In this document: piece by piece, positions 16,136-24,579 of the stretch
Position numbering within the stretch: the stretch's first letter is position 1
How the letters are laid out: each line of letters starts with the position of its first letter
Assembly: GCF_000308215.1 (NCBI RefSeq)
Contig: NZ_CAJE01000013.1
Location: 62,001 to 126,000 of the forward strand
Length of the DNA stretch: 64,000 nt
Reading direction: 5' to 3'
DNA from: Methanomassiliicoccus luminyensis B10
GTDB taxonomy: Archaea > Thermoplasmatota > Thermoplasmata > Methanomassiliicoccales > Methanomassiliicoccaceae
Translations under genes and position numbers: made by a program
Notes under the pieces: generated by a model
Database searches by the model: none
Seen by the model: only the letters and a program-made list of their open reading frames with translations
What the model was told of the DNA's origin: nothing

Positions 16136-17716
16136 GTGGACCTCGCTATGCTGTTGGCGGTATCGTACTTCGCCCTGCTAGGCTCGGCCCTGGGGACGTT
16201 CACCGGGGTGGTGCCGGGGATCCACGTCAACACCCTGGCCCTGCTCCTGGTGACCCTGTCGCCCGCGCTGCTCCCTCTGATGGGGAGCGCCGCCGAGCTA
16301 CTGGGGGCCGGGAGAGACAGCGCGGTCCTGCTCATGCTCGCGGTCATCGTGTCCGCGGCGGTGGCGCACTCCTTCCTGGACTTCGTCCCCTCCATATTCC
16401 TGGGGGCGCCCGATGAGGACGAGGCGCTCTCCATCCTACCAGGGCACCGGCTGCTGATGGACGGGCGGGGCGCGGAGGCGGTCCTGGCCGCCGCTTCCGG
16501 CAGCTTCATGGGCGCGACGGTGGCGGTGGCGCTGTCGTTCCCCCTCTACCTGGTGCTGGGCCCTCCCCTGGAGCTGTATCGCGTCCTGGATACGATCATC
16601 CCGGCGGTCATCGTTCTCGCCCTCATCTCCCTGGTCATGTCGGAGAAGGGCGGGAAGGAGGCTAGCGCGAGCATCAGGGTGCGCAAGGCGGAAAGGTGTC
16701 CTCTCACGGTGAGCATCGTCCGCCCGGTCCCGGTGCATCGCCAGGCCGTAACGTTGTGCGGCACGGCGGTCCGCGTTCCGCTGAGGGGGCGATGGCTCCG
16801 CAACGGGACCGGGGAGTGGAAGGTGCGCGGCCGCGTTCCCATGGGGAGCGTGCGCGTGGAGGGGGAATGGACCGTCCGCCGTCCGCGGTGGAAGAAGCGG
16901 GCCCTGGCCTCGTTCCTGATCCTTATCTCCGGGCTCCTCGGCCTTACGGCCACGGAGGGCCGCCTCCCCGTGGTCGGCGCGTTCCTCGGCCTCGACCACA
17001 GCATCATGTTCCCGCTGCTCACTGGGCTGTTCGGCCTGCCCGCCCTCATCCTATCAGGCAACGCCCGGCCGCTCCCTCCCCAGTCCGAGGCGGAGGTGAC
17101 GGAGTTCGACCTGCGCTCCGGGATCGTAGGGGCGCTCTCCGGCGGCCTGGTGGGGTGGTTCCCGGGGATCAGCTCCACCACCGGGGTCATCATCGGCTCC
17201 GCCTTCGGGAAAGAGGGGCGGGGAGCGCAGTCGGCGAAGAGGTTCATCACCATGGTCTCCGCCGTAGGCACCTCCTCCACGGTGTTCGGGCTGCTGGCCC
17301 TGGCCATCGCCTACAAGGGGCGCTCCGGGGCGATGCTGGCGGCGAAGGATGTCCTGGGGAACGACGGCGCCTCGCTGATGTCCCTGCCCTCGCCGTACTT
17401 CCCCATGCTCCTGGGGGCGGTGCTCGTCTCCGCGGCGGTGTCGTTCCACATCACCATACGCGTGGGCGAGCGGTTCTCCCGGAAGGTCGCCGGGAGGCCC
17501 CTGGGGCGGGTGAACGCCGTTCTCATCGTCGCCATGGTCGTCCTCGCCCTGGCGTTCTGCGGCCTCCCCGGACTGGTCATACTGGCCGTTTCGACGCTCC
17601 TCGGCCTGGTCCCTCCGCTGCTGGGGGTGAACCGGGTCCATCTCACCGGCTGCCTGCTCATCCCCTCGCTACTTTTCTTCATGGGCTGGAAGGACGCCTT
17701 GCTGTCCTTTCTTTGA
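16136..17716 (+). CDS. TctA-like (DUF112/COG1784) membrane protein with a soluble insertion
   Basis: 526 residues, about ten transmembrane helices, with the family-type G-x-x-x-G-x-x-P-G-I-H-V-N-T motif near the N-terminus and a second copy-like segment (G-W-F-P-G-I-S-S-T-T-G) in the second half. A basic, beta-rich insertion of about 80 residues (about 185-260; R-V-P-L-R-G-R-W, V-R-G-R-V-P-M-G) between the halves looks like a small OB-type barrel and is not part of bacterial TctA. Bacterial relatives carry tricarboxylates with TctB and TctC; neither partner is here, so the substrate is open. GTG start. The 3' end overlaps the convergent polymerase gene by 48 bp. Confidence 0.85.
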   Translation: MDLAMLLAVSYFALLGSALGTFTGVVPGIHVNTLALLLVTLSPALLPLMGSAAELLGAGRDSAVLLMLAVIVSAAVAHSFLDFVPSIFLGAPDEDEALSILPGHRLLMDGRGAEAVLAAASGSFMGATVAVALSFPLYLVLGPPLELYRVLDTIIPAVIVLALISLVMSEKGGKEASASIRVRKAERCPLTVSIVRPVPVHRQAVTLCGTAVRVPLRGRWLRNGTGEWKVRGRVPMGSVRVEGEWTVRRPRWKKRALASFLILISGLLGLTATEGRLPVVGAFLGLDHSIMFPLLTGLFGLPALILSGNARPLPPQSEAEVTEFDLRSGIVGALSGGLVGWFPGISSTTGVIIGSAFGKEGRGAQSAKRFITMVSAVGTSSTVFGLLALAIAYKGRSGAMLAAKDVLGNDGASLMSLPSPYFPMLLGAVLVSAAVSFHITIRVGERFSRKVAGRPLGRVNAVLIVAMVVLALAFCGLPGLVILAVSTLLGLVPPLLGVNRVHLTGCLLIPSLLFFMGWKDALLSFL

Positions 17717-19876
17717 CCTGCCCTCGTCCCTGGCCCTGAGATCCTCGAAGGCCCATCCAAAGGGAGAGAGGAGCTCGCCGGCACCGCGGAGAGCGAGGTC
17801 GACGTAGCGTTCGGCATCGTATCGCTCGCTCCCTTCCAGGAACGGTGCCGCCCTCACCCGGTCCCGGGAGCTCCTGCTCCCGGGGTCGAGGATAAGGTAC
17901 TCCACCGCCTGCCCCGGCTGCAGTTCGAAGCCTTCGTCGTTCAGCTGCCGCAGCGCCGCCACGGAGTCGTTGAACTGCACATAATCCTCCAAGCGCTGGG
18001 ATATTCTCTTGCGCAGGATCAGCCGGTCCACCGGCACGGCGCCGTCGCGAAGCTTCGATATGCAGCCGTCGAGGATATCGAGGGAGGATGGCACCGCGGC
18101 CAGGAAGGACGCGGCGTCCCTCGCTTCCGACAGCCGCTCCAGCATGTCCCTCTGAAGGTCCTCTACCAGCACCGGGGTGTCCCTGCGGCGGAGCGCTATC
18201 CCCCGCAGCTTGAGCTCGCCGCTCTCGAACCGGCCGTAGTAGCGGTTCAGCGCCCCCACCCCGGTAGATATGTTGGGCAGGAACACGATCCAGTCGTAGC
18301 GGCCCTCCAGCTGCAGGTCGATGCCGACCTCCCTGGTCACTTCCCCGCAGTACGAAGCGATGTCCCCCTCGCCGAGAAGCCACAGCGAGTCCACGATTCC
18401 GTGCAGGACCTCGAAGCCCCGCTTCCCCGCCAGATCGGCCGACCGCACCAGGATGTCCCGGCCGAACGCGTTGATGGCCTCATGGCACTCGATGCGCCCG
18501 AACCGGGCGTTGCGGTACCCGGTGTAGCCGAAGCAGGTGACCAGGAGCCACTTGAGCATCTTGGAGCGCTGCTCGTACATCTCCCGCTTCGCCCCCTCCT
18601 TGTTCTTCAGGTCCTTGTACAGCCGGCGGCGCTTGAGCACCGGCACCAGCACGTGGGGGATGAGGCCGGTGCGCCTCTCGCATATCCGGTAGCCCAGCTC
18701 CGGCACGACGTGGCGGGACTGGGGGCAGCAACCGCACATCATCGTCTCCGGGGAGATGTTGTGGCGGACCATGATGCTGGGATAGAGAGAGAAGAAGTCC
18801 ACCTCCCACACTCCCCCGTGCACCCCGACCTTGGGCTCGTAGATGAAGCCGCCGCGGTCCGAGGCGATAAGGGCCATGGCGGTCTTGAAGTCCTCGGGGC
18901 GGTTCTTCTTCCACTGCACGACGTGGCCGGTGCGCAGGGCCTCGTTGATCTGCATGGAGCTGATAGCGCTGCCAGGGGACATGCGGGAGAGGTCCTGGAT
19001 CGTGATGAGGGAGAGGCGGGAGAGCTCGATGAGGCCGTGCATCCCGCTCTCGGCGAAGATGAAGGAAGTTTCCCGGTCGATGTGCACCCGGCCGCGCAGC
19101 TTGTAGGCAGGGGGCTTGTACAAGATGCGGCCATAAGTGAAGTAGCTCTTGCCCCGGGCGGTCCTCCGCCCCCGGTCCCGGCCGAGCTCCAGCTCCATGC
19201 CGTTGGCCTCGGCCCTCTTCTGCAGGTAGGGCAGGACGAAGCTGTCCCCCTTGCGGGTGTAGATCACGTCGGGGTCGCGCTTCCGGATGAGCGCCTGCAG
19301 CTCCCCGATGACCTTGTCCTCCGGGCCGTCGATCTCGGCGCCGTCCACCGTGACCGACGCAATGGGGTCGCCGAAGGTGGGGATGCTCCCGCCCCCCGCG
19401 CGGACTCCGAGGTCCACCGACCTCAGCCTTGGTATCGGATAATCGATGCGCAGGTTCGAGTCGAGGGAGCGCAGGGACGGCAGCTCCGTGAGCCCCATAG
19501 GGAAGATCTTCCGGTCCGTGAAGTATCGCTGGTCCATGCGCAGGTCCACGTCGTACAGCAGGTAGTCGCGGTAGCCACCCCACATGTCTATCGTGACCGC
19601 CAGCGGCTGGATGCTGGAGTAATCGGGCACGGCGATGGAGAGCACTTCTCGCTTCTCCTCCCCCAGCCCGGTGCGGCGGCGCACCTTCGACACTCCTTTC
19701 ACACCTATCATGGCAAGGTCATTGACCAGCTTCCCCGTGCGGCCCTGGGGGGCGCGCACGCAGATGCGGGGGACGAACTCTTCCTCGATGCGTTCCGCTC
19801 CCGAGTTGGTCTTGAACCACGTGACCATGCGGTTCGTCTCGTGGTCCGCGTAGCAGTCGAGGACCCAGCCTTTCAT
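17669..19876 (-). CDS. Family B DNA polymerase of the degenerate PolB2 type
   Basis: 735 residues with the PolB layout: N-terminal domain, exonuclease-like domain (about 150-330), palm/fingers (about 355-520) and thumb. Polymerase motif A D-F-F-S-L-Y-P-S is intact (Asp360). Motif B is altered (K442-W-L-L-V-T-C-F-G-Y in place of K-x-x-x-N-S-x-Y-G). Motif C reads H-G-I-V-D-S: the first Asp of D-T-D-S is Ile494 and only Asp496 remains. ExoI has D155-L-G157 rather than D-x-E, and ExoII/ExoIII carboxylates also look lost. This fits archaeal PolB2, some members of which act in DNA-damage tolerance. Last gene of a three-gene cassette with a 4-nt overlap upstream. Confidence 0.9.
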   Translation of the reverse strand: MKGWVLDCYADHETNRMVTWFKTNSGAERIEEEFVPRICVRAPQGRTGKLVNDLAMIGVKGVSKVRRRTGLGEEKREVLSIAVPDYSSIQPLAVTIDMWGGYRDYLLYDVDLRMDQRYFTDRKIFPMGLTELPSLRSLDSNLRIDYPIPRLRSVDLGVRAGGGSIPTFGDPIASVTVDGAEIDGPEDKVIGELQALIRKRDPDVIYTRKGDSFVLPYLQKRAEANGMELELGRDRGRRTARGKSYFTYGRILYKPPAYKLRGRVHIDRETSFIFAESGMHGLIELSRLSLITIQDLSRMSPGSAISSMQINEALRTGHVVQWKKNRPEDFKTAMALIASDRGGFIYEPKVGVHGGVWEVDFFSLYPSIMVRHNISPETMMCGCCPQSRHVVPELGYRICERRTGLIPHVLVPVLKRRRLYKDLKNKEGAKREMYEQRSKMLKWLLVTCFGYTGYRNARFGRIECHEAINAFGRDILVRSADLAGKRGFEVLHGIVDSLWLLGEGDIASYCGEVTREVGIDLQLEGRYDWIVFLPNISTGVGALNRYYGRFESGELKLRGIALRRRDTPVLVEDLQRDMLERLSEARDAASFLAAVPSSLDILDGCISKLRDGAVPVDRLILRKRISQRLEDYVQFNDSVAALRQLNDEGFELQPGQAVEYLILDPGSRSSRDRVRAAPFLEGSERYDAERYVDLALRGAGELLSPFGWAFEDLRARDEGRSKKGQQGVLPAHEEK

Positions 19877-20112
19877 ATCCTCTCCTTCAGCCGGCGGATC
19901 TCCTTCTCCTGCTCCAGAAGAATGGAGAGCAGCGCCCCCTCCACGGGATCGGAGAACGCCGCGTACGAGGACGCGGAGGCGTGCATCCTCGCCCGGTTGA
20001 CCATCTGGTCGAACGCTTCTCGGTCCTCTCGGGGGAGCGCCCGCCTGAAGTCGTCCCAGCTGCCGATGATCGACTCCAGCGTCGTCCGGTAGGTCGGAAC
20101 GGTCCTGCCCAT
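19873..20112 (-). CDS. Small conserved helical protein in the PolB2 cassette
   Basis: 79 residues, mostly helical and charged: an N-terminal R-T-V-P-T-Y-R-x-x-L-E segment, W-D-D-F-R-R-A-L-x-x-x-D-R-E-A-F-D in the middle, and a C-terminal E-Q-E-K-E-I-R-R-L-K-E-R coil. Its stop overlaps the polymerase start (ATGA) and its start is close to the RecA-like stop, so it is made together with both. I infer an accessory or bridging role for the polymerase; the sequence shows no catalytic motif. Confidence 0.8.
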   Translation of the reverse strand: MGRTVPTYRTTLESIIGSWDDFRRALPREDREAFDQMVNRARMHASASSYAAFSDPVEGALLSILLEQEKEIRRLKERI

Positions 20113-20113
20113 G

Positions 20114-20842
20114 CTATCGCCTCGCGAACTCCCCCAAGGTGGTCTGTCCCCGCGGCACGGGGCGGTAGAATACGCTCTCCCCTCGGAGAGGGAGGGTTAT
20201 GCGCAGCGCCCGGGAGGCGTTCTCGACGCGCATGATCTCGTCTGCCCCCTCGTAGACGAGGTCACGGAGGCCAGGGGGCATCGGCCCCCGGCTGGTCACC
20301 AGCACCGCTACCTTGTCAGAACTGGCTATCGCGCGCAGGCGCTCCATGCATCTCCTGACCAGCTGGTGCGACTCGGACCTGCGCATCTCCTTGTCCTGGA
20401 ACATCTCAGGGAGACAAGAGATGACCACCATGCCCGCGCCAGTCCTGGCGACCTCCTTCTCCAGCCGCTCGTCGATGAGGTCGACGAGCTGATAGGCGGT
20501 GAAGGCCCTTGCCACGTTGATGCTGTCCAGGACCTCGGCGCGGCCCATGCCGCGGCGACGGCAGGCCCGTCCGATCTCATAGGGGTCCACGGTGCAGCCG
20601 CCGTCCACCCACACCACGTCCCGCTCCAGATCCCTTATCCCATTTACGCAGAGTGCGGGGATGAGATCCAGGAGCACGCGGCCGGGGCTGTCGATCAGAG
20701 TGACGCTGCAAGGGCGGAAGCCCTGGAAAACGGCGTCCAAGACCGGGATGGAGGTGCGCACGCACCTCTCCTCCGCCGCCGAGGGAGGGGGCATCGGGCC
20801 GCCCGCCGGCATCCTCTCTGTCCAAACCGAACCGCTCATCAT
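20114..20842 (-). CDS. RecA/RadA-superfamily protein with lost Walker A
   Basis: 242 residues. The opening R-T-S-I-P-V-L-D-A-V-F-Q-G-F matches the start of RadA/RadB-type core domains, but the P-loop position reads D-S-P-G-R-V-L-L-D-L (51-60) with no G-K-S/T. The Walker B strand reads G-M-V-V-I-S-C-L-P without Asp. Later strands (V-A-V-L-V-T-S-R-G) keep the fold. It is probably a non-hydrolysing partner that binds DNA, RadA or the polymerase, by analogy to ImuA in bacteria. The ATG pair at 20842/20839 follows AAGAAGGG and an AT-rich TATA patch (about 20862-20878). First gene of the cassette. Confidence 0.8.
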   Translation of the reverse strand: MMSGSVWTERMPAGGPMPPPSAAEERCVRTSIPVLDAVFQGFRPCSVTLIDSPGRVLLDLIPALCVNGIRDLERDVVWVDGGCTVDPYEIGRACRRRGMGRAEVLDSINVARAFTAYQLVDLIDERLEKEVARTGAGMVVISCLPEMFQDKEMRRSESHQLVRRCMERLRAIASSDKVAVLVTSRGPMPPGLRDLVYEGADEIMRVENASRALRITLPLRGESVFYRPVPRGQTTLGEFARR

Positions 20843-20859
20843 ATCCCTTCTTCCTCTTT

Positions 20860-20880
20860 GAAATATAATTATAAATTGAT
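20860..20880 (-). promoter_or_regulatory. Promoter of the PolB2 cassette
   Basis: An AT-rich block (minus strand TTTATAATTATAT) lies about 20-35 nt before the RecA-like start, with a purine-rich AGAGGAAGAAGGG stretch between. It is one of the most AT-rich promoters in the window. No LexA-like or other clear palindrome is seen in it. Confidence 0.5.
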
Positions 20881-21054
20881 AGGAGAGGGAGGTGCCCGAA
20901 AGTGCGGATGGAGGTCGGCGGATCTGGCTCGATGCAAAGAGGACCGCAAGCGCTTCCGGCCCGAGCGGGATCATTTCAAGACCCGCCACGTCCCTTCGGT
21001 CCTTGCTGGAACCGTAAGGATAATTTTAACTATCGAACCAGTTATGGAAAGTTC

Positions 21055-22032
21055 GTGTCGGAGAGAGCTTTGGAGATCAGGCTCGGGAACGGGGTGGAGG
21101 TCCTGGGCGAGGAGGAGTTCTACTTCGACGCCGAGACCATCGGGACCTCGGGCACTTTCTGCATATCCCACGCGCACTCGGACCATCTCCCCAAAAGGGT
21201 GGAGGGGCGCGAGGTGGTCTGTTCCGATGTAACGCTCAAGTGCATCGAGGGACGGACCAAGCACCCTCTGAACAAGATAGACCATCCCGGCGTGGCGATG
21301 TTCGACGCCGGGCACATGGCCGGCTCCCGGATGTTCCAGGCGGAGCAGTGCGGGAAGAGGGTGCTGTACACCGGGGACCTGTGCACCCGCGACCGCTTCG
21401 GTTGTGCGGGAGCGAAGCCGGTGAAGACGGACGTGCTGATCATCGAGTCCACCTACGGCCGCCCCGGCTACGTGTTCCCGCCGAGCGAGGAGATGGGCAG
21501 GGTCATGCACGACTGGGCCGAGGACACCATCTCCCAGGGGCACTCGGCGGCCATGTTCGCCTACCCCTTCGGGAAATCGCAGGACCTCATCAAGATACTG
21601 GACGACATGGACCCGCTGACCGACCAGTCAGTGTACAACGCCACCTCTGCCATAAGCTCGGAGCGCGATCCATACAACTTCCGCCTGTACTCTGAAGAAT
21701 TGGCTAACGATCCGTTCGTGGTGGTATGCACTCCCTGGTTCCGCAAGTCCTCGCAGGCGGACTGCTGGCGCCGCAACGGCATGAGGACCGCGGCAGTGTC
21801 CGGCTGGGCCCTGGACCGCGGGTACCGGTACAAGATGCGCGTGGATGAGGCGTTCCCGTTCTCCGACCACGCCGATTTCGAGGAGCTGCTGGCGTTCACC
21901 AAGGCCTGCGAGCCGTCCGTCGTCCTGACGCACCACGGTTTCGACGCCGACCTGGCAAGGGAGATCGAGAGCAGGCTGGGTATCGAGGCTAGGCCCCTGA
22001 TCAAGAACCAGAGGTCCCTGCTGGAGTTCTGA
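21055..22032 (+). CDS. Beta-CASP metallo-beta-lactamase exonuclease/mRNA 3'-end processing-like protein
   Basis: 325 residues from GTG 21055. Metallo-beta-lactamase motifs: H-A-H-S-D-H near residue 40, an H-M-A-G-S-R motif, a G-D-L metal Asp and the D-H-A-D-F-E beta-CASP motif; E-S-T-Y-G is also present. Relatives (COG1236, Ysh1-like) cut or trim RNA or DNA using two zinc ions. The longer in-frame extension upstream is not conserved-looking, and a TAATTTTAA element about 28-36 nt before the GTG supports a nearly leaderless start. It is divergent from the PolB2 cassette, so a link to repair is possible but unproven. Confidence 0.88.
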   Translation: MSERALEIRLGNGVEVLGEEEFYFDAETIGTSGTFCISHAHSDHLPKRVEGREVVCSDVTLKCIEGRTKHPLNKIDHPGVAMFDAGHMAGSRMFQAEQCGKRVLYTGDLCTRDRFGCAGAKPVKTDVLIIESTYGRPGYVFPPSEEMGRVMHDWAEDTISQGHSAAMFAYPFGKSQDLIKILDDMDPLTDQSVYNATSAISSERDPYNFRLYSEELANDPFVVVCTPWFRKSSQADCWRRNGMRTAAVSGWALDRGYRYKMRVDEAFPFSDHADFEELLAFTKACEPSVVLTHHGFDADLAREIESRLGIEARPLIKNQRSLLEF

Positions 22033-22084
22033 GGCCCGTTCCACGGTCAGGCAAGCATTAAGCACGTTGCCCGGCCACGTGGAC

Positions 22085-22504
22085 ATGGGAGATACGATGG
22101 GAGAGTACGAGGACACCTTGGACGATATCAGGAAGACCCTCGGGATAGTGCCTGGTTTCATGAGCGCTCTGCCGGAGGATGTTCTGATCCACGACTGGGC
22201 ATTAATGAAAAAATACCAGTGGGGCGAGTCGGTGATAGAGCCAAAGCACCGGGAGCTCATCGGGCTGGCCGTGGCCGCCAACCTGAAGTGCCCGTACTGC
22301 CAGCTGATGCATCTCAACATGGCCAAGGCCAGGGGCGCCACGGACGAGGAACTCGCGGAGCTGTTCTACCTCGCCTCCTTCACCTCGCGGTGGAGCTCGA
22401 TGCTGCACGCCCAGCACTATGATTTGAAGCAGTTCGAGAAGGAGGCCGCCAAGATCGGCGATCATCTCTCGAACAAAGAGAAGGTCGTGCAACAGGTCCT
22501 TTAA
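22085..22504 (+). CDS. Carboxymuconolactone decarboxylase/AhpD-family protein
   Basis: 139 residues, all-helical CMD fold. The redox motif C-P-Y-C-Q-L-M-H sits near residue 76 with a preceding K-H-R-E-L-I-G-L-A-V, as in AhpD-like disulfide reductases or alkylhydroperoxidases. The ATG at 22085 is chosen over the TTG six codons upstream because a GCATTAAG TATA-like element lies about 25 nt before it. It is followed after 14 nt by an unknown gene on the same strand. Likely a thiol-based peroxide or electron carrier function. Confidence 0.88.
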   Translation: MGDTMGEYEDTLDDIRKTLGIVPGFMSALPEDVLIHDWALMKKYQWGESVIEPKHRELIGLAVAANLKCPYCQLMHLNMAKARGATDEELAELFYLASFTSRWSSMLHAQHYDLKQFEKEAAKIGDHLSNKEKVVQQVL

Positions 22505-22518
22505 AGCGGCGACCAGCT

Positions 22519-23688
22519 ATGACAAGGGCGATGGAGCGGGGAACGGCCGCTGCGCTGGCCGGGGACCTCATGCTCGACTTCGCCAAGATAACCGGGTTGG
22601 CGCCGGCGGGCCCGGCGCCGAAGCGCTACCTGTGGACCGACGCGTTCGCGGTGTGCAACTACCTGGAGCTGTTCCAGGACAGCGGCGATGCCGAGTACCG
22701 GAACATAGCGCTGGAGCTCGTGGACGAGGTGCACCATGTCCTGGGGAAGCACCGCTCCGACGACGGTGAGAGGGGGTGGATAAGCGGCCTCGATGAGTAC
22801 GAGGGGGAGCGCCATCCCACCGCCGGGGGCCTGCGCATAGGCAAGCCCCTCCCGGAGCGCCTGCCCGGCGAGCCGGCGGACCCGCAGCGGGAGTGGGAGC
22901 AGGACGGGCAATATTATCACTACCTCACCAAGTGGATGCATGCCCTGAGCAGGGTCGCCGCGGCGACCGGGGACCCCCAGTACCTGAGGTGGGCGGTGGA
23001 GCTGGCCAAGGCCGTTCACCCGGCGTTCATATATTCGCCGCGGGGCGGGCGCAAGAGGATGTACTGGAAGATGAGTATCGATCTCTCCCGCCCTCAGGTC
23101 GCCTCGATGGGGCAGCACGACCCCCTCGACGGCCTCGTCACCTACAGCGAGATCGCGTCGAGGGCTCGGAAGCTCGGCGTCAGAACGGACCTGGACGGGG
23201 AAATCGCCGACATGGCCGGCATCGTTCGGGAAGGCCGCCTCCTGACCGATGATCCCCTGGGCGCGGGCGGCCTGCTCTCCGACGCGTGGCGGATCGTCCA
23301 GCTCACGGCGGCGGGCGGCCTGGACCGCCCCGGGCTGCTGGAGAAGGTGCTCGGCTCCGCCCCTCTCAGCGTGCAATTCATCGCCGAGAGCGATCTTCTC
23401 GGACTTCCGGCCGCTCACCGCCTGGCGTTCCGAGAACTAGGGCTGGCCATCGGGCTGAAAGGGATGGAGCGCGTGAAGGACTGCATGTCCATGAAGCCGG
23501 GCCTGTTCAGCAGGGACGCGGCGCACAGTGCCGAAGCGCTCAACGCGTTCCTACCCCTGGCGGGAGCGATAGACCGGTTCTGGACCGACGGACGGAACTG
23601 GACGGTGAGCACGTGGAGGGAGCACCGCGAGATCAATATGGTCATGCTCGCCACGAGCCTTGTCCCCGGAGAGTTCCTGCGCGCCTAG
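22519..23688 (+). CDS. Conserved-looking unknown protein, possibly alpha/alpha-barrel
   Basis: 389 residues with no signal peptide. Aromatic-rich helix pairs recur (Y-L-W-T-D-A-F-A-V-C-N-Y-L; Q-Y-Y-H-Y-L-T-K-W-M-H-A-L; Y-L-R-W-A-V-E-L), reminiscent of six-hairpin (alpha/alpha) glycosidase- or epimerase-like folds. A W-x-x-H-R-E-I-N motif near the C-terminus is notable. I cannot assign a family with confidence. It is close behind the AhpD-like gene and may be co-transcribed. Confidence 0.75.
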   Translation: MTRAMERGTAAALAGDLMLDFAKITGLAPAGPAPKRYLWTDAFAVCNYLELFQDSGDAEYRNIALELVDEVHHVLGKHRSDDGERGWISGLDEYEGERHPTAGGLRIGKPLPERLPGEPADPQREWEQDGQYYHYLTKWMHALSRVAAATGDPQYLRWAVELAKAVHPAFIYSPRGGRKRMYWKMSIDLSRPQVASMGQHDPLDGLVTYSEIASRARKLGVRTDLDGEIADMAGIVREGRLLTDDPLGAGGLLSDAWRIVQLTAAGGLDRPGLLEKVLGSAPLSVQFIAESDLLGLPAAHRLAFRELGLAIGLKGMERVKDCMSMKPGLFSRDAAHSAEALNAFLPLAGAIDRFWTDGRNWTVSTWREHREINMVMLATSLVPGEFLRA

Positions 23689-23731
23689 GCGCCGGATAGC
23701 ATTATTAAATCATGGCCGGCGATATCGGCTC

Positions 23732-24082
23732 ATGGCCGAGGTCGGAGAGGTCGCCAGGGAAAGGATGGCGAAGCTGGGGGAAGCGAACCCCGGCAGGAAG
23801 TTCGAGGATGACTACATGGACACCGAGTTCGGGACCAGGGGGCTCATCAGGGTCTTCGGGTACGAGGACGACGTCGTTGCCTTGGAGTTCATCGAGCCGG
23901 AGGAGATGTGGGCCGACCCTGATGCGCTGGAGGAGTACAGCGAAACGCTGTCCGATGGCATCGGCGTCAGGGTCATCGTGCCCGCAGAGGAGAAGCGCGA
24001 CGCCGCGGACATGCTGCGCGAGATCATCGGCAAGGCAGTGGTCCTGGGCTACGACGAGCTCGGGAAGTTCCTTGAGATCTGA
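23732..24082 (+). CDS. Small acidic hypothetical protein
   Basis: 116 residues, strongly acidic, with a probable alpha/beta fold (G-L-I-R-V-F-G-Y-E-D-D-V-V-A-L-E-F-I; I-G-V-R-V-I-V-P). The ATG at 23732 lies about 25 nt after an ATTATTAAAT promoter element (23701-23710), consistent with leaderless expression; the longer frame crosses the promoter and is rejected. No family recognised. Confidence 0.65.
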   Translation: MAEVGEVARERMAKLGEANPGRKFEDDYMDTEFGTRGLIRVFGYEDDVVALEFIEPEEMWADPDALEEYSETLSDGIGVRVIVPAEEKRDAADMLREIIGKAVVLGYDELGKFLEI

Positions 24083-24156
24083 ATAAAGCTCGGGACGTCT
24101 TCCGGCCCTTCGCGCGCCCACCGTATTATATCCGATGGCGTCCCCACGTGCTCAGC

Positions 24157-24579
24157 ATGAGCACAAAGGCCGCCCACCACAATGACAAGGCCTCCCCACG
24201 AAAGAAGGCAACGAAGAAGGAAAAGCGGAGCGAGGATGACTATCTTCTGGAGCTGCCCATGGGCCGTTTGGCGGATGTTCCCATGCCCTTCCGGTTCATC
24301 GGCCTCGATATAGGCAAGATATTCCAGAAGGATTTCATGGATAGTTTGGATGCGAGCATCTCCAAGCCCATGATGTTCATAGTCAAGGTCAATTGTGCGG
24401 GGGACGATCCTTTCACGGACACCCTCATCCTGAGCATCATGCTGGTGGGAAAGGAGGCAGAGTGCATCGTGCTTCCTGCCCCGGACATCCCATATGAAAC
24501 GATCAAGGAGATCATCGAGCCGCTGGGCGGAAGGGAGGCGCCCATGAGGGATTTTGATGCGATGGGCCTGTCCTATTGA
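24157..24579 (+). CDS. Hypothetical protein with basic N-terminal tail
   Basis: 140 residues. A lysine-rich disordered N-terminus (about 1-28; P-R-K-K-A-T-K-K-E-K-R) precedes a compact alpha/beta domain of about 110 residues. A TTATAT element near 24125-24130 fits the ATG at 24157 or the GTG at 24148. The stop overlaps the convergent acetyltransferase by 7 bp. No family recognised; the basic tail could bind nucleic acid. Confidence 0.6.
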   Translation: MSTKAAHHNDKASPRKKATKKEKRSEDDYLLELPMGRLADVPMPFRFIGLDIGKIFQKDFMDSLDASISKPMMFIVKVNCAGDDPFTDTLILSIMLVGKEAECIVLPAPDIPYETIKEIIEPLGGREAPMRDFDAMGLSY

